64,000 nt of DNA from Blastococcus haudaquaticus (GCF_900230285.1 NZ_OCNK01000008.1:19261-83260), one strand, 5' to 3'; shown: positions 7,664 through 16,770, counted from the stretch's first letter. The notes: generated from the letters alone by a model not told the origin. A program made the numbers and translations.

Positions 7664-8887
7664 GTGCAGCGAGAGCGCACTGAGACAGAACGGCAGGTCG
7701 CCGGCCTGCTCCGGACGGCGCGCCAGAAGCTGGACCTGAGCGTCGCGTTCCTGAGCCGGATCGACGAGACCTCACGGACCCTGCAGGTCGTCGACTCCGC
7801 GCTGCCGGACTTCCACGACGGCCTGGCCGGCCCCCGGGACAGCGGCTTCTGCCTCGCCGTCGTCGAGGACCGCCTCCCCCGCGCCATGCCCGACGCCCGC
7901 GGGAACCCGGAGGCCGCGTGCCTCCTCCCGCCCGGGCTGCCCCCGATCCGCGGCCACCTCAGCGTCCCCGTCGTCCTCACCGACGGCTCGGTGTACGGCA
8001 CGTTCTGCGCCTTCGGTCTGGAGACTGACCCCGAGGTCTCCCCCCGAGACCTCGCGCTCATGGAGGTCCTCGCCGACGCCGCCGCGCTGGTCATCGAACC
8101 GCAGGTGCTCCTCGACCGCGAGCAGGAACGCGTCCGGAGCCGGCTGGAGCCTGTCTTCACCTGCGGCGGTCCGGACGTCGTCGTCCAGCCCATCGTCGAG
8201 CTGGCCGGAGGCACCCGCATCGGCGCCGAGGCCCTCAGCCGCTTCCCCGTCGCCTGGGGCCGCGCACCCGACGTCGTGTTCGCCGAGGCGCACGGCGTCG
8301 GGATGGGGGACGACCTGGAGCTCCTGTCGCTCCGCTGCGCCGCAGCACTGCTGGACGAGGTGTCCGGCTACGTGTCGATGAACGTGTCGCCGAGGACGCT
8401 GCTCCTGCCCGAGTGCCTCGACCTGCTGGCCGAGCTGCCGCCCGACCGGCTCCTGCTGGAGCTCTCCGAGCACGAGCAGGTGGCCGACTACCCCGCCCTC
8501 CGCGAGGCCCTCGAGCCGCTGCGGGCCGCCGGTATGCGGCTCGCCATCGACGACGTCGGCGCGGGTTTCTCCTCGCTGCGGCACATCGTCCTGACCGCGC
8601 CCGACGTCATCAAGATGGACCGCAGCATCGTCAGCGGCCTGGACTCCGACCCGGTCCTGTCGCGGTTGGCCCGGTCGCTCGTCGAGTTCGCCCACGACTT
8701 CGGCGTCTGCGTCATCGCCGAGGGCGTCGAGACGCCCGATGAGCACGACGTGCTTCAACAGCTGGGGGTCGACGGCGGTCAGGGCTGGCTGTTCGGCAGG
8801 CCGATGTCCGCTGACAGCCTCGTCGACGAGGGGACGGCGCTCGTCCCATTCGTCCCCCGATCCCGCAGCGCCGCCTCCCGCGTCTGA
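7664..8887 (+). CDS. GAF-EAL cyclic-di-GMP phosphodiesterase
   Basis: This 407-residue cytosolic protein has an N-terminal GAF-like sensor (about 1-150) and a C-terminal EAL domain (about 165-395). Catalytic positions look intact: GAEAL (E about 189), MNVS, ELSE, IDDVGAG (about 295-300), VIKMD and AEGVET. It should hydrolyse c-di-GMP to pGpG in response to a ligand or redox signal bound by GAF. The GTG start follows GAGGGGG. A decayed relative lies at about 29.75-30.3 kb, and a GGDEF protein at 31-32 kb could supply the opposing activity. Confidence 0.9.
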   Translation: MQRERTETERQVAGLLRTARQKLDLSVAFLSRIDETSRTLQVVDSALPDFHDGLAGPRDSGFCLAVVEDRLPRAMPDARGNPEAACLLPPGLPPIRGHLSVPVVLTDGSVYGTFCAFGLETDPEVSPRDLALMEVLADAAALVIEPQVLLDREQERVRSRLEPVFTCGGPDVVVQPIVELAGGTRIGAEALSRFPVAWGRAPDVVFAEAHGVGMGDDLELLSLRCAAALLDEVSGYVSMNVSPRTLLLPECLDLLAELPPDRLLLELSEHEQVADYPALREALEPLRAAGMRLAIDDVGAGFSSLRHIVLTAPDVIKMDRSIVSGLDSDPVLSRLARSLVEFAHDFGVCVIAEGVETPDEHDVLQQLGVDGGQGWLFGRPMSADSLVDEGTALVPFVPRSRSAASRV

Positions 8888-8931
8888 CTTCCGGTCAGGC
8901 GAGGTTCGGCTGCACCCGCCGGCCCGACCCG

Positions 8932-8937
8932 TAGCGT
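8932..8937 (+). promoter_or_regulatory. -10 box (TAGCGT) for a leaderless transcript of the DUF4240 gene
   Basis: The hexamer ends seven bases before the ATG at 8945, so transcription would begin at or next to the start codon. No Shine-Dalgarno sequence is present between them, consistent with leaderless translation. Confidence 0.5.
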
Positions 8938-8944
8938 CCGCGGC

Positions 8945-10084
8945 ATGGACGTCGACGAGTTCTGGGCGATCGTCGACGCCTCACGAACGCGGATCGACGC
9001 CGAGCACCCGGAGTCGGAGATCGAACAGCAGGTCGGTGCGCTCCGGGCACGACTCGCCGAGCTCGCGGAGCACCAGCTCCTCGCCTTCCAGCGACGACTG
9101 CATGAGCAGACCACTCGTGCCAACGACTGGCTGGTGTGGGCAGCCGGCTATCTCGCGACCGGCGGGATGAGTGAGGACGCGTTCGAGCACTTCCGGCTCT
9201 GGCTCGTCTGCCAGGGGCAGGAGAACTTCGAGCGCGTCGTCGCCGAGCCCGACCGCCTCGCCCACCTGAACTGGGACGCCGACGGAGCGGCCTTCGGCGT
9301 CGGAGAGGACGTCGGCCACCTCGTCGCGGACGTCCTGGCGAGCCACGGGTCGAAGCCCGGCGACTCGCTCGTCCCCGCGGTGGAGTCTTACTGGCCGCCC
9401 GGTGAGCCCTTCCCGGAGGAGGACGACGACTGGTTCGGCCACACGTTCCCACGCCTCTCGGCGCGGAACGCTGCGAACGCCCCCACCGGTGGTCCCGACG
9501 CGGATCGCATCACCGACGCTGACGTCGCTGCCTTCCTCGAACGCTCCCGGAGGGAGAAGGAGGACCGACCGGTGGAACCGCTGCCGCCAGCGCTCGCAGC
9601 CGTGCTGTACGACCGTGGGCACCTCCGGGAGCGCGACCGCCCGATGCTGGCCGCCCACTGGCTGGCCGAGGGGCGGGAGGGTGAGGCACTCCTGGAGCTC
9701 GCCTCACTCACCGGCCACGAACGCGAGGTGGGCGAGCTCTGGCCGCTCGTCCTGGCCGAACTCGGCGTCGGCCCGCCGCCGGGCGGTCCGAGAGCGGCCA
9801 TGGCGTGGGGCGCGGGTCAGGTCCTGGCCGACAGAGAGGACCTCCGCTGGCTGGTGCGACTCCTCTGGACGGGAGACACCTTCGGGGCCGACCCGGACAT
9901 GGACACGCTCGTCTACACCCTCGACGACTGGCTCGACTGGACCGACCGTGACCTCACGAGCCGGCGAGCAGCCGTCCGGGAGCGGGCACGGTCAGCCCGG
10001 GAGGCGCTGCGCGGGGCAGTCGAAGCGATGGCTCGGGACGACATCCCCGGCGCGCTCGAGGCCCTCGAGGAGTGGCGGGGATAG
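8945..10084 (+). CDS. DUF4240 domain protein
   Basis: This 379-residue soluble protein begins with MDVDEFWAIVDASR and has an N-terminal region (about 1-150) typical of DUF4240 (paired W residues, GMSEDAFEHFRLWLVCQG). The rest is Trp- and acid-rich with no recognised motif. DUF4240 proteins have no established biochemical role. There is no signal peptide or membrane segment. Its stop codon overlaps the proposed start of the next short gene, suggesting an operon of two. Confidence 0.75.
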   Translation: MDVDEFWAIVDASRTRIDAEHPESEIEQQVGALRARLAELAEHQLLAFQRRLHEQTTRANDWLVWAAGYLATGGMSEDAFEHFRLWLVCQGQENFERVVAEPDRLAHLNWDADGAAFGVGEDVGHLVADVLASHGSKPGDSLVPAVESYWPPGEPFPEEDDDWFGHTFPRLSARNAANAPTGGPDADRITDADVAAFLERSRREKEDRPVEPLPPALAAVLYDRGHLRERDRPMLAAHWLAEGREGEALLELASLTGHEREVGELWPLVLAELGVGPPPGGPRAAMAWGAGQVLADREDLRWLVRLLWTGDTFGADPDMDTLVYTLDDWLDWTDRDLTSRRAAVRERARSAREALRGAVEAMARDDIPGALEALEEWRG

Positions 10085-10503
10085 TGAGAACAGACGAGGA
10101 GCGCAGCGGCCAACCCTCCGAGTTCCAGACCCAGCTGTACTGGCTCGTCGTCGAGGCATCGCGGCTCTTCGAGTTCCTGCAGGGCGCGACCGAGCCCGAC
10201 GGCGACGGCGGCCCGGTGACGCACGGCCCGTGGGACCCGGCCGAGTGCTCCCGCCAGCTGCTGGCCTGGTTCGACGCCGGACTGATCGAGCTGTTCGCCG
10301 ATCCGCCGGACGACGTCCCCCGCCCCCGGAATGCCGAGGAGTGGCGGGTTTGGAACGGCGGCGAGCATCTCCGCTGGCTCGACCCGGTTGCAGCTCGGCA
10401 GCTCCTGAGCGAGCCGCACCGGTGGACGTTCGAGTCCGACGACGCGCTCGTCTGCGTCGTCCGGACGGACGCAGGCATGGAGGTGACCGCCCCCTTCCTG
10501 TGA
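10084..10503 (+). CDS. Hypothetical protein downstream of the DUF4240 gene
   Basis: About 139 residues, acidic and Trp-rich, with no recognised domain. GTG at 10084 overlaps the upstream TAG; another in-frame GTG at 10072 would lengthen it by four residues. The segment ECSRQLLAWFDAGLIELF looks like a short helical pair. The codon pattern matches its neighbours, and tight coupling to the DUF4240 gene suggests a joint but unknown role. Confidence 0.6.
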   Translation: MRTDEERSGQPSEFQTQLYWLVVEASRLFEFLQGATEPDGDGGPVTHGPWDPAECSRQLLAWFDAGLIELFADPPDDVPRPRNAEEWRVWNGGEHLRWLDPVAARQLLSEPHRWTFESDDALVCVVRTDAGMEVTAPFL

Positions 10504-10529
10504 CGGGGCCAGGGAGGGGGTCGTCTGAC

Positions 10530-11093
10530 TCAGGCTGCGGCCCGGGAACGCGCCTCGGCCTTCACCTGCACCGCCGTCAGCACCTCCCAGCGGATCGCCG
10601 TGCTGCCCGGCTGCACGACCTTCCAGTACAGGGCGAACCGTCGCCGGGTGTCCGGGTCCGTCGCCAGCACCCGCGTCTCCGACGAGAGCTCTGTCCCCCC
10701 GCGGGACGGCGTCAGCCGGAAGTCCATGGCCGCCTTGACCCACCCCGGCCGGATCCAGCCAGCCAGTTCCTCGGCGTTCAGCGGAGGCGACTCCTCGCCG
10801 CCCCTCAGCCGCCACGCCTGCAGCACCCCGCCGAACACCACCGACTCGGGCTCCGTCGACGACAGCCGCGGAATCGGCACCGCCTCGATGAACGGCCGGT
10901 CGTGCAGCTGCCCGAACCCCTTGCCCGACAGCAGCACCGGCAGGAAGCGGACGGCGCTCAGCGCAAGGGTCACCGGCAGCCCGCTCAGCCGGACGGAGTG
11001 CAGCGCGTCCCACACCACGTCCGGCGGCGCGTCGATCCACCGGGACTGACGCGTCACGTAGTGGCTGTTCGGCAGCACGTCGTCGAGTTCCAC
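10530..11093 (-). CDS. SRPBCC-like protein co-transcribed with a TetR regulator
   Basis: This 187-residue protein looks like a START/SRPBCC or DUF2867-type lipid-binding fold: SRWIDAPPDVVWDAL at the N-terminus and a final long helix in the RRRFALYWKVVQPGS region. The GTG start follows an AAGGAAGG ribosome site; the frame upstream of it is implausibly Arg/Gly-rich. It lies 50 bases after the TetR gene on the same strand, so both are probably under the same promoter. Function unknown; it may bind a hydrophobic ligand. Confidence 0.7.
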   Translation of the reverse strand: MELDDVLPNSHYVTRQSRWIDAPPDVVWDALHSVRLSGLPVTLALSAVRFLPVLLSGKGFGQLHDRPFIEAVPIPRLSSTEPESVVFGGVLQAWRLRGGEESPPLNAEELAGWIRPGWVKAAMDFRLTPSRGGTELSSETRVLATDPDTRRRFALYWKVVQPGSTAIRWEVLTAVQVKAEARSRAAA

Positions 11094-11143
11094 GTCCGCC
11101 TTCCTTCCCGCAGGACCGGCGCGCACGCATGGAGCCGCGAAGA

Positions 11144-11770
11144 TCACGCCTCGCGGCGGCGCACGGCCTTCCGGTAGCCGGCCAGCAGGTGCGCGCCCAG
11201 CTCGGTGAGCTCCTCGCGCAGCCACTCCTCCGGGACGTCCGGCGGCGCGGCAAGCAGCGCCCCGGCCAGCGCCTGCAGCGTCGCCGCCCCCCACACGGTG
11301 CCGAGGTCACCGGCGTCGGACCCCAGCAGCATCGACTCGACCCGCCCCCGCAGCTGCGCCCCCTTCTCCACGAGCCGGGGGTGGCCCATCGCCGTCGCGT
11401 CCCGGGTGAGGTAGACGGCCACGCGACGGTGACTGAGCAGGTAGTCCACGTAACGGGCGATGCCGATACCGCGGCCGACCCTCACCGAGTTGCTCTCGGC
11501 GGCCATCGCCATCAGCTCGTCGATCACCGGCTCCACCAGCGCGAGCAGCAGGTCGTCCTTGGAGTGGAAGTGGTAGTAGACGGCGGCCTTCGTGACGCCG
11601 AGCCGATCGGCGATGTCCTGCAGCGAGGTCCCTGCGAACCCGTGCTCGCTGAAGAGCTCGAGTGCGGCGTCGAGAACGCGCTGTGCACCGGCCGTTCGCC
11701 CACCGGCCGTCGCCGCACCCACGCTTGTCACCGGCACAGAGTAGTCACGAAAGCACGTGACCGGACTCAT
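11144..11770 (-). CDS. TetR-family transcriptional regulator
   Basis: This 208-residue regulator has an N-terminal TetR helix-turn-helix (about residues 30-75: AALELFSEHGFAGTS, IADRLGVTKAAVYYHF) and a C-terminal ligand domain. The ATG at 11770 follows AGGTGG and lies eight bases from a palindromic operator. It is divergent from an MMPL exporter, so it very likely represses that pump and itself, with the pump substrate or a lipid as inducer. A GTG at 11737 is an alternative start with a poorer ribosome site. Confidence 0.92.
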   Translation of the reverse strand: MSPVTCFRDYSVPVTSVGAATAGGRTAGAQRVLDAALELFSEHGFAGTSLQDIADRLGVTKAAVYYHFHSKDDLLLALVEPVIDELMAMAAESNSVRVGRGIGIARYVDYLLSHRRVAVYLTRDATAMGHPRLVEKGAQLRGRVESMLLGSDAGDLGTVWGAATLQALAGALLAAPPDVPEEWLREELTELGAHLLAGYRKAVRRREA

Positions 11771-11777
11771 GGTCCAC

Positions 11778-11816
11778 CTAGCCGATCGGCTAGTAGCATG
11801 CTTGCCGATCGGCTAG
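11778..11816. promoter_or_regulatory. Double TetR operator between the tetR and MMPL genes
   Basis: CTAGCCGATCGGCTAG (11778-11793) is a perfect 16-base palindrome. A second copy, CTTGCCGATCGGCTAG (11801-11816), has one mismatched pair. Their centres are 23 bases apart. They occupy the divergent promoter region, as expected for the adjacent TetR protein. Confidence 0.8.
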
Positions 11817-11856
11817 GTGATCCAGCCCCGCCGACATCACTTCCTGGAGCGCACCC

Positions 11857-14055
11857 GTGGCCGTCTTCCTCCACCGTCTCGGACGCTGGGCCTTCCACCG
11901 CCGCAAGACCGTCCTGCTGGCGTGGATCCTCGCGCTCGTCGCCTTCGGCGGCCTAGCCGGCGCGTTCGGCCGCGACGCCGACGCGCAGCTGACCATCCCC
12001 GGCGTCGAGTCGGTCAACGCGCTCGAGACGCTCCAGGAGCGCTTCCCCGGCGGCGCGGCCGGCGGGGCCACCGCCCGCGTCGTGTTCGCCGCCCCCGACG
12101 GCGCCGCCGTCACCGACCCGGAGCTGACCCAGGCCATCCAGCAGGCCCTCGCCGAGGCGGCTGAGGCCGACCAGGTCGCCGCCGTCAGCGACCCGTTCCA
12201 GGCCCAGGGCGTCTCCCCCGACGCGTCGATCGCCTACGCCACCGTCAGCTACGGCGTCCAGGTCGACGAGATCACCGACGACGCCCGGGCCCAGCTGCTC
12301 GCCGTCGCCGACACCGCCGAGGACGCCGGACTGCAGGTCGAGTTCGGCGGCGAGGCCACCCAGGCCATCCCCGGGCAGAGCGCCGCCGAGGCGATCGGTG
12401 TCCTGGTCGCGATGATCGTCCTCGCGGTCACCTTCGGGTCCCTGCTCGCCGCGGGCCTCCCGCTGCTCACCGCGCTCATCGGCGTGGGCGTCGGCATGGC
12501 CGGCGTGCTGGCCCTCTCCGCCGTCATCGACCTGACCAGCACCACCCCGACCCTCGGCCTGATGATCGGCCTGGCCGTCGGCATCGACTACGCGTTGTTC
12601 ATCAGCATCCGGCACAAGGAGCAGCTGGCCGCCGGGGTGGACCCGCAGGAGTCCGCCGGCCGCGCCGTCGGCACCGCAGGCAGCGCGGTGGTCTTCGCCG
12701 GTCTCACGGTCATGATCGCCCTCGCGGGGCTGAGCGTCGTCGGCATTCCGTTCCTCAGCACCATGGGCCTGGTCGCCGCCGGCATGGTCGGCATCGCCGT
12801 CCTCGTCGCCCTGACCCTGGTGCCCGCCTTCCTCGGCTTCGCCGGCGACCGGTTCGACCGCTGGAAGGTCCCGGGCCTGCGCCGCCGGCAGGCCGCGCTG
12901 GCCACGAAGGAGTCCGCCGGCACCCGGTGGGCCCGCACCGTGACGCGCCGCCCGCTGGTCGTCCTGCTCGCCGGCATCATCGGCCTGGGCGTCGTCGCCC
13001 TGCCTGCGCTCGACCTGCGCCTCGGCCTGCCCACCGACGGCGACCTGGGCGAGGAGACCACCCAGCGGCAGGCCTACGACCTGCTCGCCGAAGGCTTCGG
13101 ACCCGGGTTCAACGGGCCGCTCACCGTGCTGGTCGACGCGACCGACGCCGACGACCCGCAGGCCGCGTTCACGGAGACGGCCGCCGCCGTCGGCGAGGTG
13201 GACGGCGTGGCCGCGGTCAGCCCGGCGATCCCGAACGAGGCCGGTGACACGGCGATCATCTCCGTCGTCCCCGACGCCGGGCCGTCGGACGCGGCGACCG
13301 AGGACCTGGTCACCGACATCCGCGACCTGCGCCCCGGCCTGACCGAGAACACCGGCTCCGAGCTCGCGGTCACCGGCAACACCGCGCTCGGCATCGACAT
13401 CTCCGAGAAGCTCGCCGACGCCCTGCCGGTGTTCCTCGTCGTCGTCGTCGGCCTGGCGTTCCTGCTGCTGACGCTCGCGTTCCGGTCGATCCTGGTGCCG
13501 ATCAAGGCAGTGCTCGGGTTCCTGCTCAGCCTGGCCGCCACCTTCGGCGCCCTGGTCGCGGTCTTCCAGTGGGGGTGGCTCGCCGACCTGCTGGGCGTCG
13601 AGCAGACCGGGCCGGTGCTGAGCTTCCTGCCCATCCTGCTGATCGGCCTGCTGTTCGGGCTGGCCATGGACTACGAGGTGTTCCTCGTCAGCCGGATGCG
13701 CGAGGAGCACGTGCACGGGGCCGAGCCCAAGGAGGCGGTGATCGGCGGCTTCCGGCACGGCGCCCGCGTGGTGACGGCGGCCGCGCTGATCATGGGCTCG
13801 GTGTTCGGCGGGTTCATCCTCGGCCACGACGCGACCATCAAGAGCATCGGCTTCGCGCTGGCGTTCGGTGTGCTGGTCGACGCCTTCGTCGTCCGCATGG
13901 CGATCGTGCCGGCGGTCATGACCCTGCTGGGCAAGGCCGCCTGGTGGCTGCCGCGCTGGCTGGACCGGGCGATGCCCGATGTCGACATCGAGGGCGCTGC
14001 TCTCGAACGCCACGTGCGCGCGCCCGGGCCGGAGCTGGTCGGCGCCCGACGGTGA
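11857..14055 (+). CDS. MMPL-family RND exporter
   Basis: This 732-residue membrane protein has the MMPL layout: one N-terminal helix (VLLAWILALVAFGG), a periplasmic domain, five clustered helices including GLAVGIDYALFI, a second periplasmic domain, and a second five-helix bundle with GLAMDYEVFLVSRMREE. The paired GID-Y and AMDYE motifs are proton-relay positions in this family. Such pumps export lipids or drugs using the proton gradient. The GTG start follows CTGGAG. A divergent TetR gene and double operator indicate ligand-controlled expression; a strong terminator follows. Confidence 0.93.
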   Translation: MAVFLHRLGRWAFHRRKTVLLAWILALVAFGGLAGAFGRDADAQLTIPGVESVNALETLQERFPGGAAGGATARVVFAAPDGAAVTDPELTQAIQQALAEAAEADQVAAVSDPFQAQGVSPDASIAYATVSYGVQVDEITDDARAQLLAVADTAEDAGLQVEFGGEATQAIPGQSAAEAIGVLVAMIVLAVTFGSLLAAGLPLLTALIGVGVGMAGVLALSAVIDLTSTTPTLGLMIGLAVGIDYALFISIRHKEQLAAGVDPQESAGRAVGTAGSAVVFAGLTVMIALAGLSVVGIPFLSTMGLVAAGMVGIAVLVALTLVPAFLGFAGDRFDRWKVPGLRRRQAALATKESAGTRWARTVTRRPLVVLLAGIIGLGVVALPALDLRLGLPTDGDLGEETTQRQAYDLLAEGFGPGFNGPLTVLVDATDADDPQAAFTETAAAVGEVDGVAAVSPAIPNEAGDTAIISVVPDAGPSDAATEDLVTDIRDLRPGLTENTGSELAVTGNTALGIDISEKLADALPVFLVVVVGLAFLLLTLAFRSILVPIKAVLGFLLSLAATFGALVAVFQWGWLADLLGVEQTGPVLSFLPILLIGLLFGLAMDYEVFLVSRMREEHVHGAEPKEAVIGGFRHGARVVTAAALIMGSVFGGFILGHDATIKSIGFALAFGVLVDAFVVRMAIVPAVMTLLGKAAWWLPRWLDRAMPDVDIEGAALERHVRAPGPELVGARR

Positions 14056-14060
14056 TCAGC

Positions 14061-14108
14061 ACGCACTGAGGGCTGCCCGGACGACGCTCCGGGCAGCCCT
14101 CAGTGCGT
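14061..14108. terminator. Bidirectional intrinsic-type terminator
   Basis: A 21-base perfect inverted repeat (14061-14081 with 14088-14108) with a six-base loop separates the convergent MMPL and beta-lactamase genes. No long T-tract follows, as is usual in this G+C range. Confidence 0.85.
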
Positions 14109-14113
14109 TCTCG

Positions 14114-15244
14114 TCAGTCCAGCGCCGCGTACACCGCACGGACGTAGGCCTCGGACCGCGGCGATCCGAGGATCCCCTGCGCCATGGAATTCATCATGTA
14201 GGTGATCGTCAGCCGGCGGTCGAGGTCCATCACGGCCAGCGAGCCACCCCAGCCGCCCCAGAAGAAGGTGCGCCCCGACGGCACGTACGGCACGACCGGC
14301 GAGCCCAGGCAGAAGCCGATCCCGAACCGGAACGGCTCCTCCAGCACCAGGTCGACGCCGTCGCTCTGCTGGTCGAACACCAGCTCGATCGTCTCCGGCG
14401 AGAGCAGCCGCACCCCGCCCGCCTCGCCGCCCAGCGACAGCACCCGCAGCACGTCCAGCACGCCGCGCGCGTTCGAGTGCCCGTTCAGCGCACCGAGGTC
14501 CGCCGCCCGCCACTCCGGGCTCGACGTCGCCTTCACCGACATCACGGGGGCGGTGAACGTCCGCACCGAGATCGACGCCGGGTCGGGGTCGTCGGCCGAC
14601 TCCGCCCGCGGCGGCGCGACCAGGGTGGCCACCCGGTCCCAGTCCCGCTCCCGCGCCCCGACCTGGAAGTCCGCCGCGAGCGGTCCGGCGATCTCGTCGC
14701 GGACGAACTTGTGGAACGTCTTGTTGGTGATGCGCCGGATCAGCTCGCCGACCAGGAAGCCCTGCGTCGCAGCGTGGTAGCCCGACGCCGTCCCCGGCTC
14801 CCACCACGGCCGCTGGAGGGCCAGGCGCTCACAGGCCGTCTCCCAGTCGTACATGTCGCGCACCGAGAACGGCTGCTCCCACCCGGAGACGCCCGACGTG
14901 TGCGACATCAGATGGCGCACCTGGACGTCCTTCTTGCCCTTGGCCGAGAACTCCGGCCAGTAGTCGCCCACCGGCGCGTACGGGTCCAGGTCCCCGCGCT
15001 CGACGAGCATCAGCGCCGCGAGGTTGAGCACGCACTTCGTCGTCGACCAGACGTTGACGATCGTGTCCTGCGTCCACGGCGTCGTCCGTTCCGGATCCCG
15101 GTAGCCACCCCAGAGGTCGACGACGGCCTCGCCGTCGAGATCCACCGCGACCGAGGCGCCGAGTTCCTCGCCGTCCAGGTGCTCCGCCAAGGCGTCCCGC
15201 ACCCCCGCGAACCGTTCGTCGCAGGTGCCGTGGACCTCGGCCAT
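14114..15244 (-). CDS. Serine hydrolase with beta-lactamase (class C/EstB-like) fold
   Basis: This 376-residue protein has the SxxK nucleophile as STTK at residues 67-70 in NVWSTTKCVLNL, a conserved SHTSGVSGW region, and a C-terminal FWGGWGGS segment in place of a KTG-like strand. No signal peptide is seen, so a cytoplasmic esterase or peptidase role is more likely than antibiotic resistance. The ATG at 15244 follows GGGGAGG and was chosen over an upstream extension. It is divergent from an NAD(P)-binding protein gene. Confidence 0.9.
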   Translation of the reverse strand: MAEVHGTCDERFAGVRDALAEHLDGEELGASVAVDLDGEAVVDLWGGYRDPERTTPWTQDTIVNVWSTTKCVLNLAALMLVERGDLDPYAPVGDYWPEFSAKGKKDVQVRHLMSHTSGVSGWEQPFSVRDMYDWETACERLALQRPWWEPGTASGYHAATQGFLVGELIRRITNKTFHKFVRDEIAGPLAADFQVGARERDWDRVATLVAPPRAESADDPDPASISVRTFTAPVMSVKATSSPEWRAADLGALNGHSNARGVLDVLRVLSLGGEAGGVRLLSPETIELVFDQQSDGVDLVLEEPFRFGIGFCLGSPVVPYVPSGRTFFWGGWGGSLAVMDLDRRLTITYMMNSMAQGILGSPRSEAYVRAVYAALD

Positions 15245-15399
15245 GGAGCCTCCCCGTCGCTCGCACGGCCTCGTTGCCGTGCCGACAGCGATGAGACCAC
15301 GACCACATCCCGGCGACAACGAGGGCCCGAACTACTGGAATGTTCAAGCATGTGCCCGGAGTTGCCTCCAGCACCACCCAGCAGACGAGAGGCACAGAC

Positions 15400-16044
15400 A
15401 TGGCGCGGATCAGCGTGTTCGGCGGGACCGGCTACGCCGGCAGCACCATCGTCGCGGAGGCCGCGAAGCGCGGGCACTCCGTGACGTCGGTCAGCCGCAG
15501 CGCGCCGGAGAAGCCCGTCGACGGCGTCGACCACCTCCAGGGCTCGCTCCTCGACGCCGACACCCGCGCCAAGGTCCTCGCCGACTCGGACGTCGTCGTC
15601 GTGGCCGTCGCCCCGCGCGGCGACATGGCGGGCCGCGTCGCCCCGGGCATCGCCGAGCTGGCCGCCGAGGCCGAGCGTGCCGGCGTCCGCATCGGCGTCG
15701 TCGGCGGCGCCGGGTCGCTGCACGTGGCCGAGGGCGGCCCGCGTCTCTTCGACACCCCGGACTTCCCGGCCGCGTACAAGCCGGAGAGCCTCGAGATGGC
15801 CGCGGCCCTCGACGACCTGCGCAAGTCGCCCGAGAGCCTCGACTGGTTCTACCTCTGCCCGCCCGCCGGTTTCGGCGGATTCGCGCCGGGCGAGGCGCGC
15901 GGCACCTACCGCGTCGGCGGCGACGTCCTGCTCGCCGACGACGAGGGCAGCTCCTTCATCGGCGGCGCCGACTTCGGCACGGCCGTCGTCGACGAGATCG
16001 AGCGGCCGGCCCACCGCCGCGCCCGATTCACCGTCGCCTACTGA
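15400..16044 (+). CDS. NAD(P)H-binding Rossmann protein (NmrA/YwnB-like)
   Basis: This 214-residue single-domain protein starts MARISVFGGTGYAGSTI, the dinucleotide-binding GGTGYAG motif of atypical SDRs. An acidic or aromatic ending (GTAVVDEIERPAHRRARFTVAY) resembles the YwnB/NAD(P)H-binding subgroup. Such proteins act as reductases or redox sensors. An upstream in-frame ATG at 15340 would add 20 poorly conserved residues; the chosen ATG is preceded only by AGAGGC. It is divergent from the beta-lactamase-fold gene. Confidence 0.82.
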   Translation: MARISVFGGTGYAGSTIVAEAAKRGHSVTSVSRSAPEKPVDGVDHLQGSLLDADTRAKVLADSDVVVVAVAPRGDMAGRVAPGIAELAAEAERAGVRIGVVGGAGSLHVAEGGPRLFDTPDFPAAYKPESLEMAAALDDLRKSPESLDWFYLCPPAGFGGFAPGEARGTYRVGGDVLLADDEGSSFIGGADFGTAVVDEIERPAHRRARFTVAY

Positions 16045-16051
16045 GCCACCG

Positions 16052-16095
16052 TCGCCTGACCACGGCGTTTCCTCTGGAAAGCCGTGGTCAGGCGA
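16052..16095. terminator. Long hairpin after the NAD(P)-binding gene
   Basis: TCGCCTGACCACGGC (16052-16066) pairs with its complement at 16081-16095, and TTTCC/GGAAA extends the stem inside with a TCT loop. It lies eight bases after the stop codon at 16044 and probably ends that transcript. Confidence 0.7.
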
Positions 16096-16171
16096 TGCCC
16101 CGGTTCACCCGTACGAGTGCCTGCGGTCACTATCCGTTTATCAACTCGCTCACGGTGGGTAACGAGCGATC

Positions 16172-16684
16172 ATGTCCAACTCAAGCACTGCCGCACATTC
16201 GCCCCAGGGGGAGCTCCGCCACGACCGGCGGGCGAACCCGATGGGTGCCTACGTCGCGACCGCCGGCGTCGTCGTCTTCCTGATCGCGACCTTCCTGGAC
16301 TGGGTGTCCACGCAGGACGACTCCGTGACCGGTTCCGGCTACGAGACCGACACCACCATCCCGCTCGTCGCCTACCTGGGCGTCGGCCTGGTCGCCGGGC
16401 TGCTCTACGCGCTGAACCGCGCTCGCGGCCGTCAGCACCGTGGCCTCTCGCTGACCACCATGGCCGCCGGCATCGCCGCGGCCGGTCTGGCCCTGAGCTA
16501 CATCCTGGACGCCCCCGGCGCCCTCGAGCGCGGCGGCGACTACTCCGCCGAGCTGGGTGCCTGGATCGGCCTCGTCGGCGCGATCGTCTGGGCCGTGGGC
16601 GCGTTCCTGCTCGCCAAGGAGCCCGAGGGTGACGACGACTGGCACGGCACCGAGCGCGTCAGCACGGGCCACAGCGCCCACTGA
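16172..16684 (+). CDS. Small four-helix membrane protein, unknown function
   Basis: 170 residues with four hydrophobic segments (about 25-43, 64-82, 95-113, 129-147), a charged N-terminus and an acidic/His-rich cytoplasmic tail (DDDWHGTERVSTGHSAH). No recognised domain. The ATG at 16172 is preceded by a weak GAGCGA. It is a monocistronic gene between two hairpin terminators. It is a hypothetical membrane protein with codon use typical of the region. Confidence 0.75.
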   Translation: MSNSSTAAHSPQGELRHDRRANPMGAYVATAGVVVFLIATFLDWVSTQDDSVTGSGYETDTTIPLVAYLGVGLVAGLLYALNRARGRQHRGLSLTTMAAGIAAAGLALSYILDAPGALERGGDYSAELGAWIGLVGAIVWAVGAFLLAKEPEGDDDWHGTERVSTGHSAH

Positions 16685-16721
16685 CCGCACCGTCAGGTCC
16701 GCCTGACGCAGTGAACTGACT

Positions 16722-16761
16722 CGGGCGCCCGCCCGGAGCTCCGGCTCCGGACGGGCGCCCG
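16722..16761. terminator. Bidirectional terminator
   Basis: CGGGCGCCCG (16722-16731) pairs with 16752-16761. After one mismatch CCGGAGC (16733-16739) pairs with 16744-16750 around a TCCG loop. It separates the convergent genes ending at 16684 and 16771. Confidence 0.8.
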
Positions 16762-16770
16762 TGTCGTTCG

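Noticed and set aside
11953..14013. Very long minus-strand open frame opposite the MMPL gene
   Set aside because: The translation is a low-complexity mix of Asp, Gly, His and Gln typical of antisense frames in high-G+C coding DNA; the plus-strand frame is a clear transporter.
14114..15244. Secreted antibiotic-resistance beta-lactamase
   Set aside because: The SxxK motif is present, but there is no signal peptide and the KTG-like region is replaced, as in EstB-type esterases.
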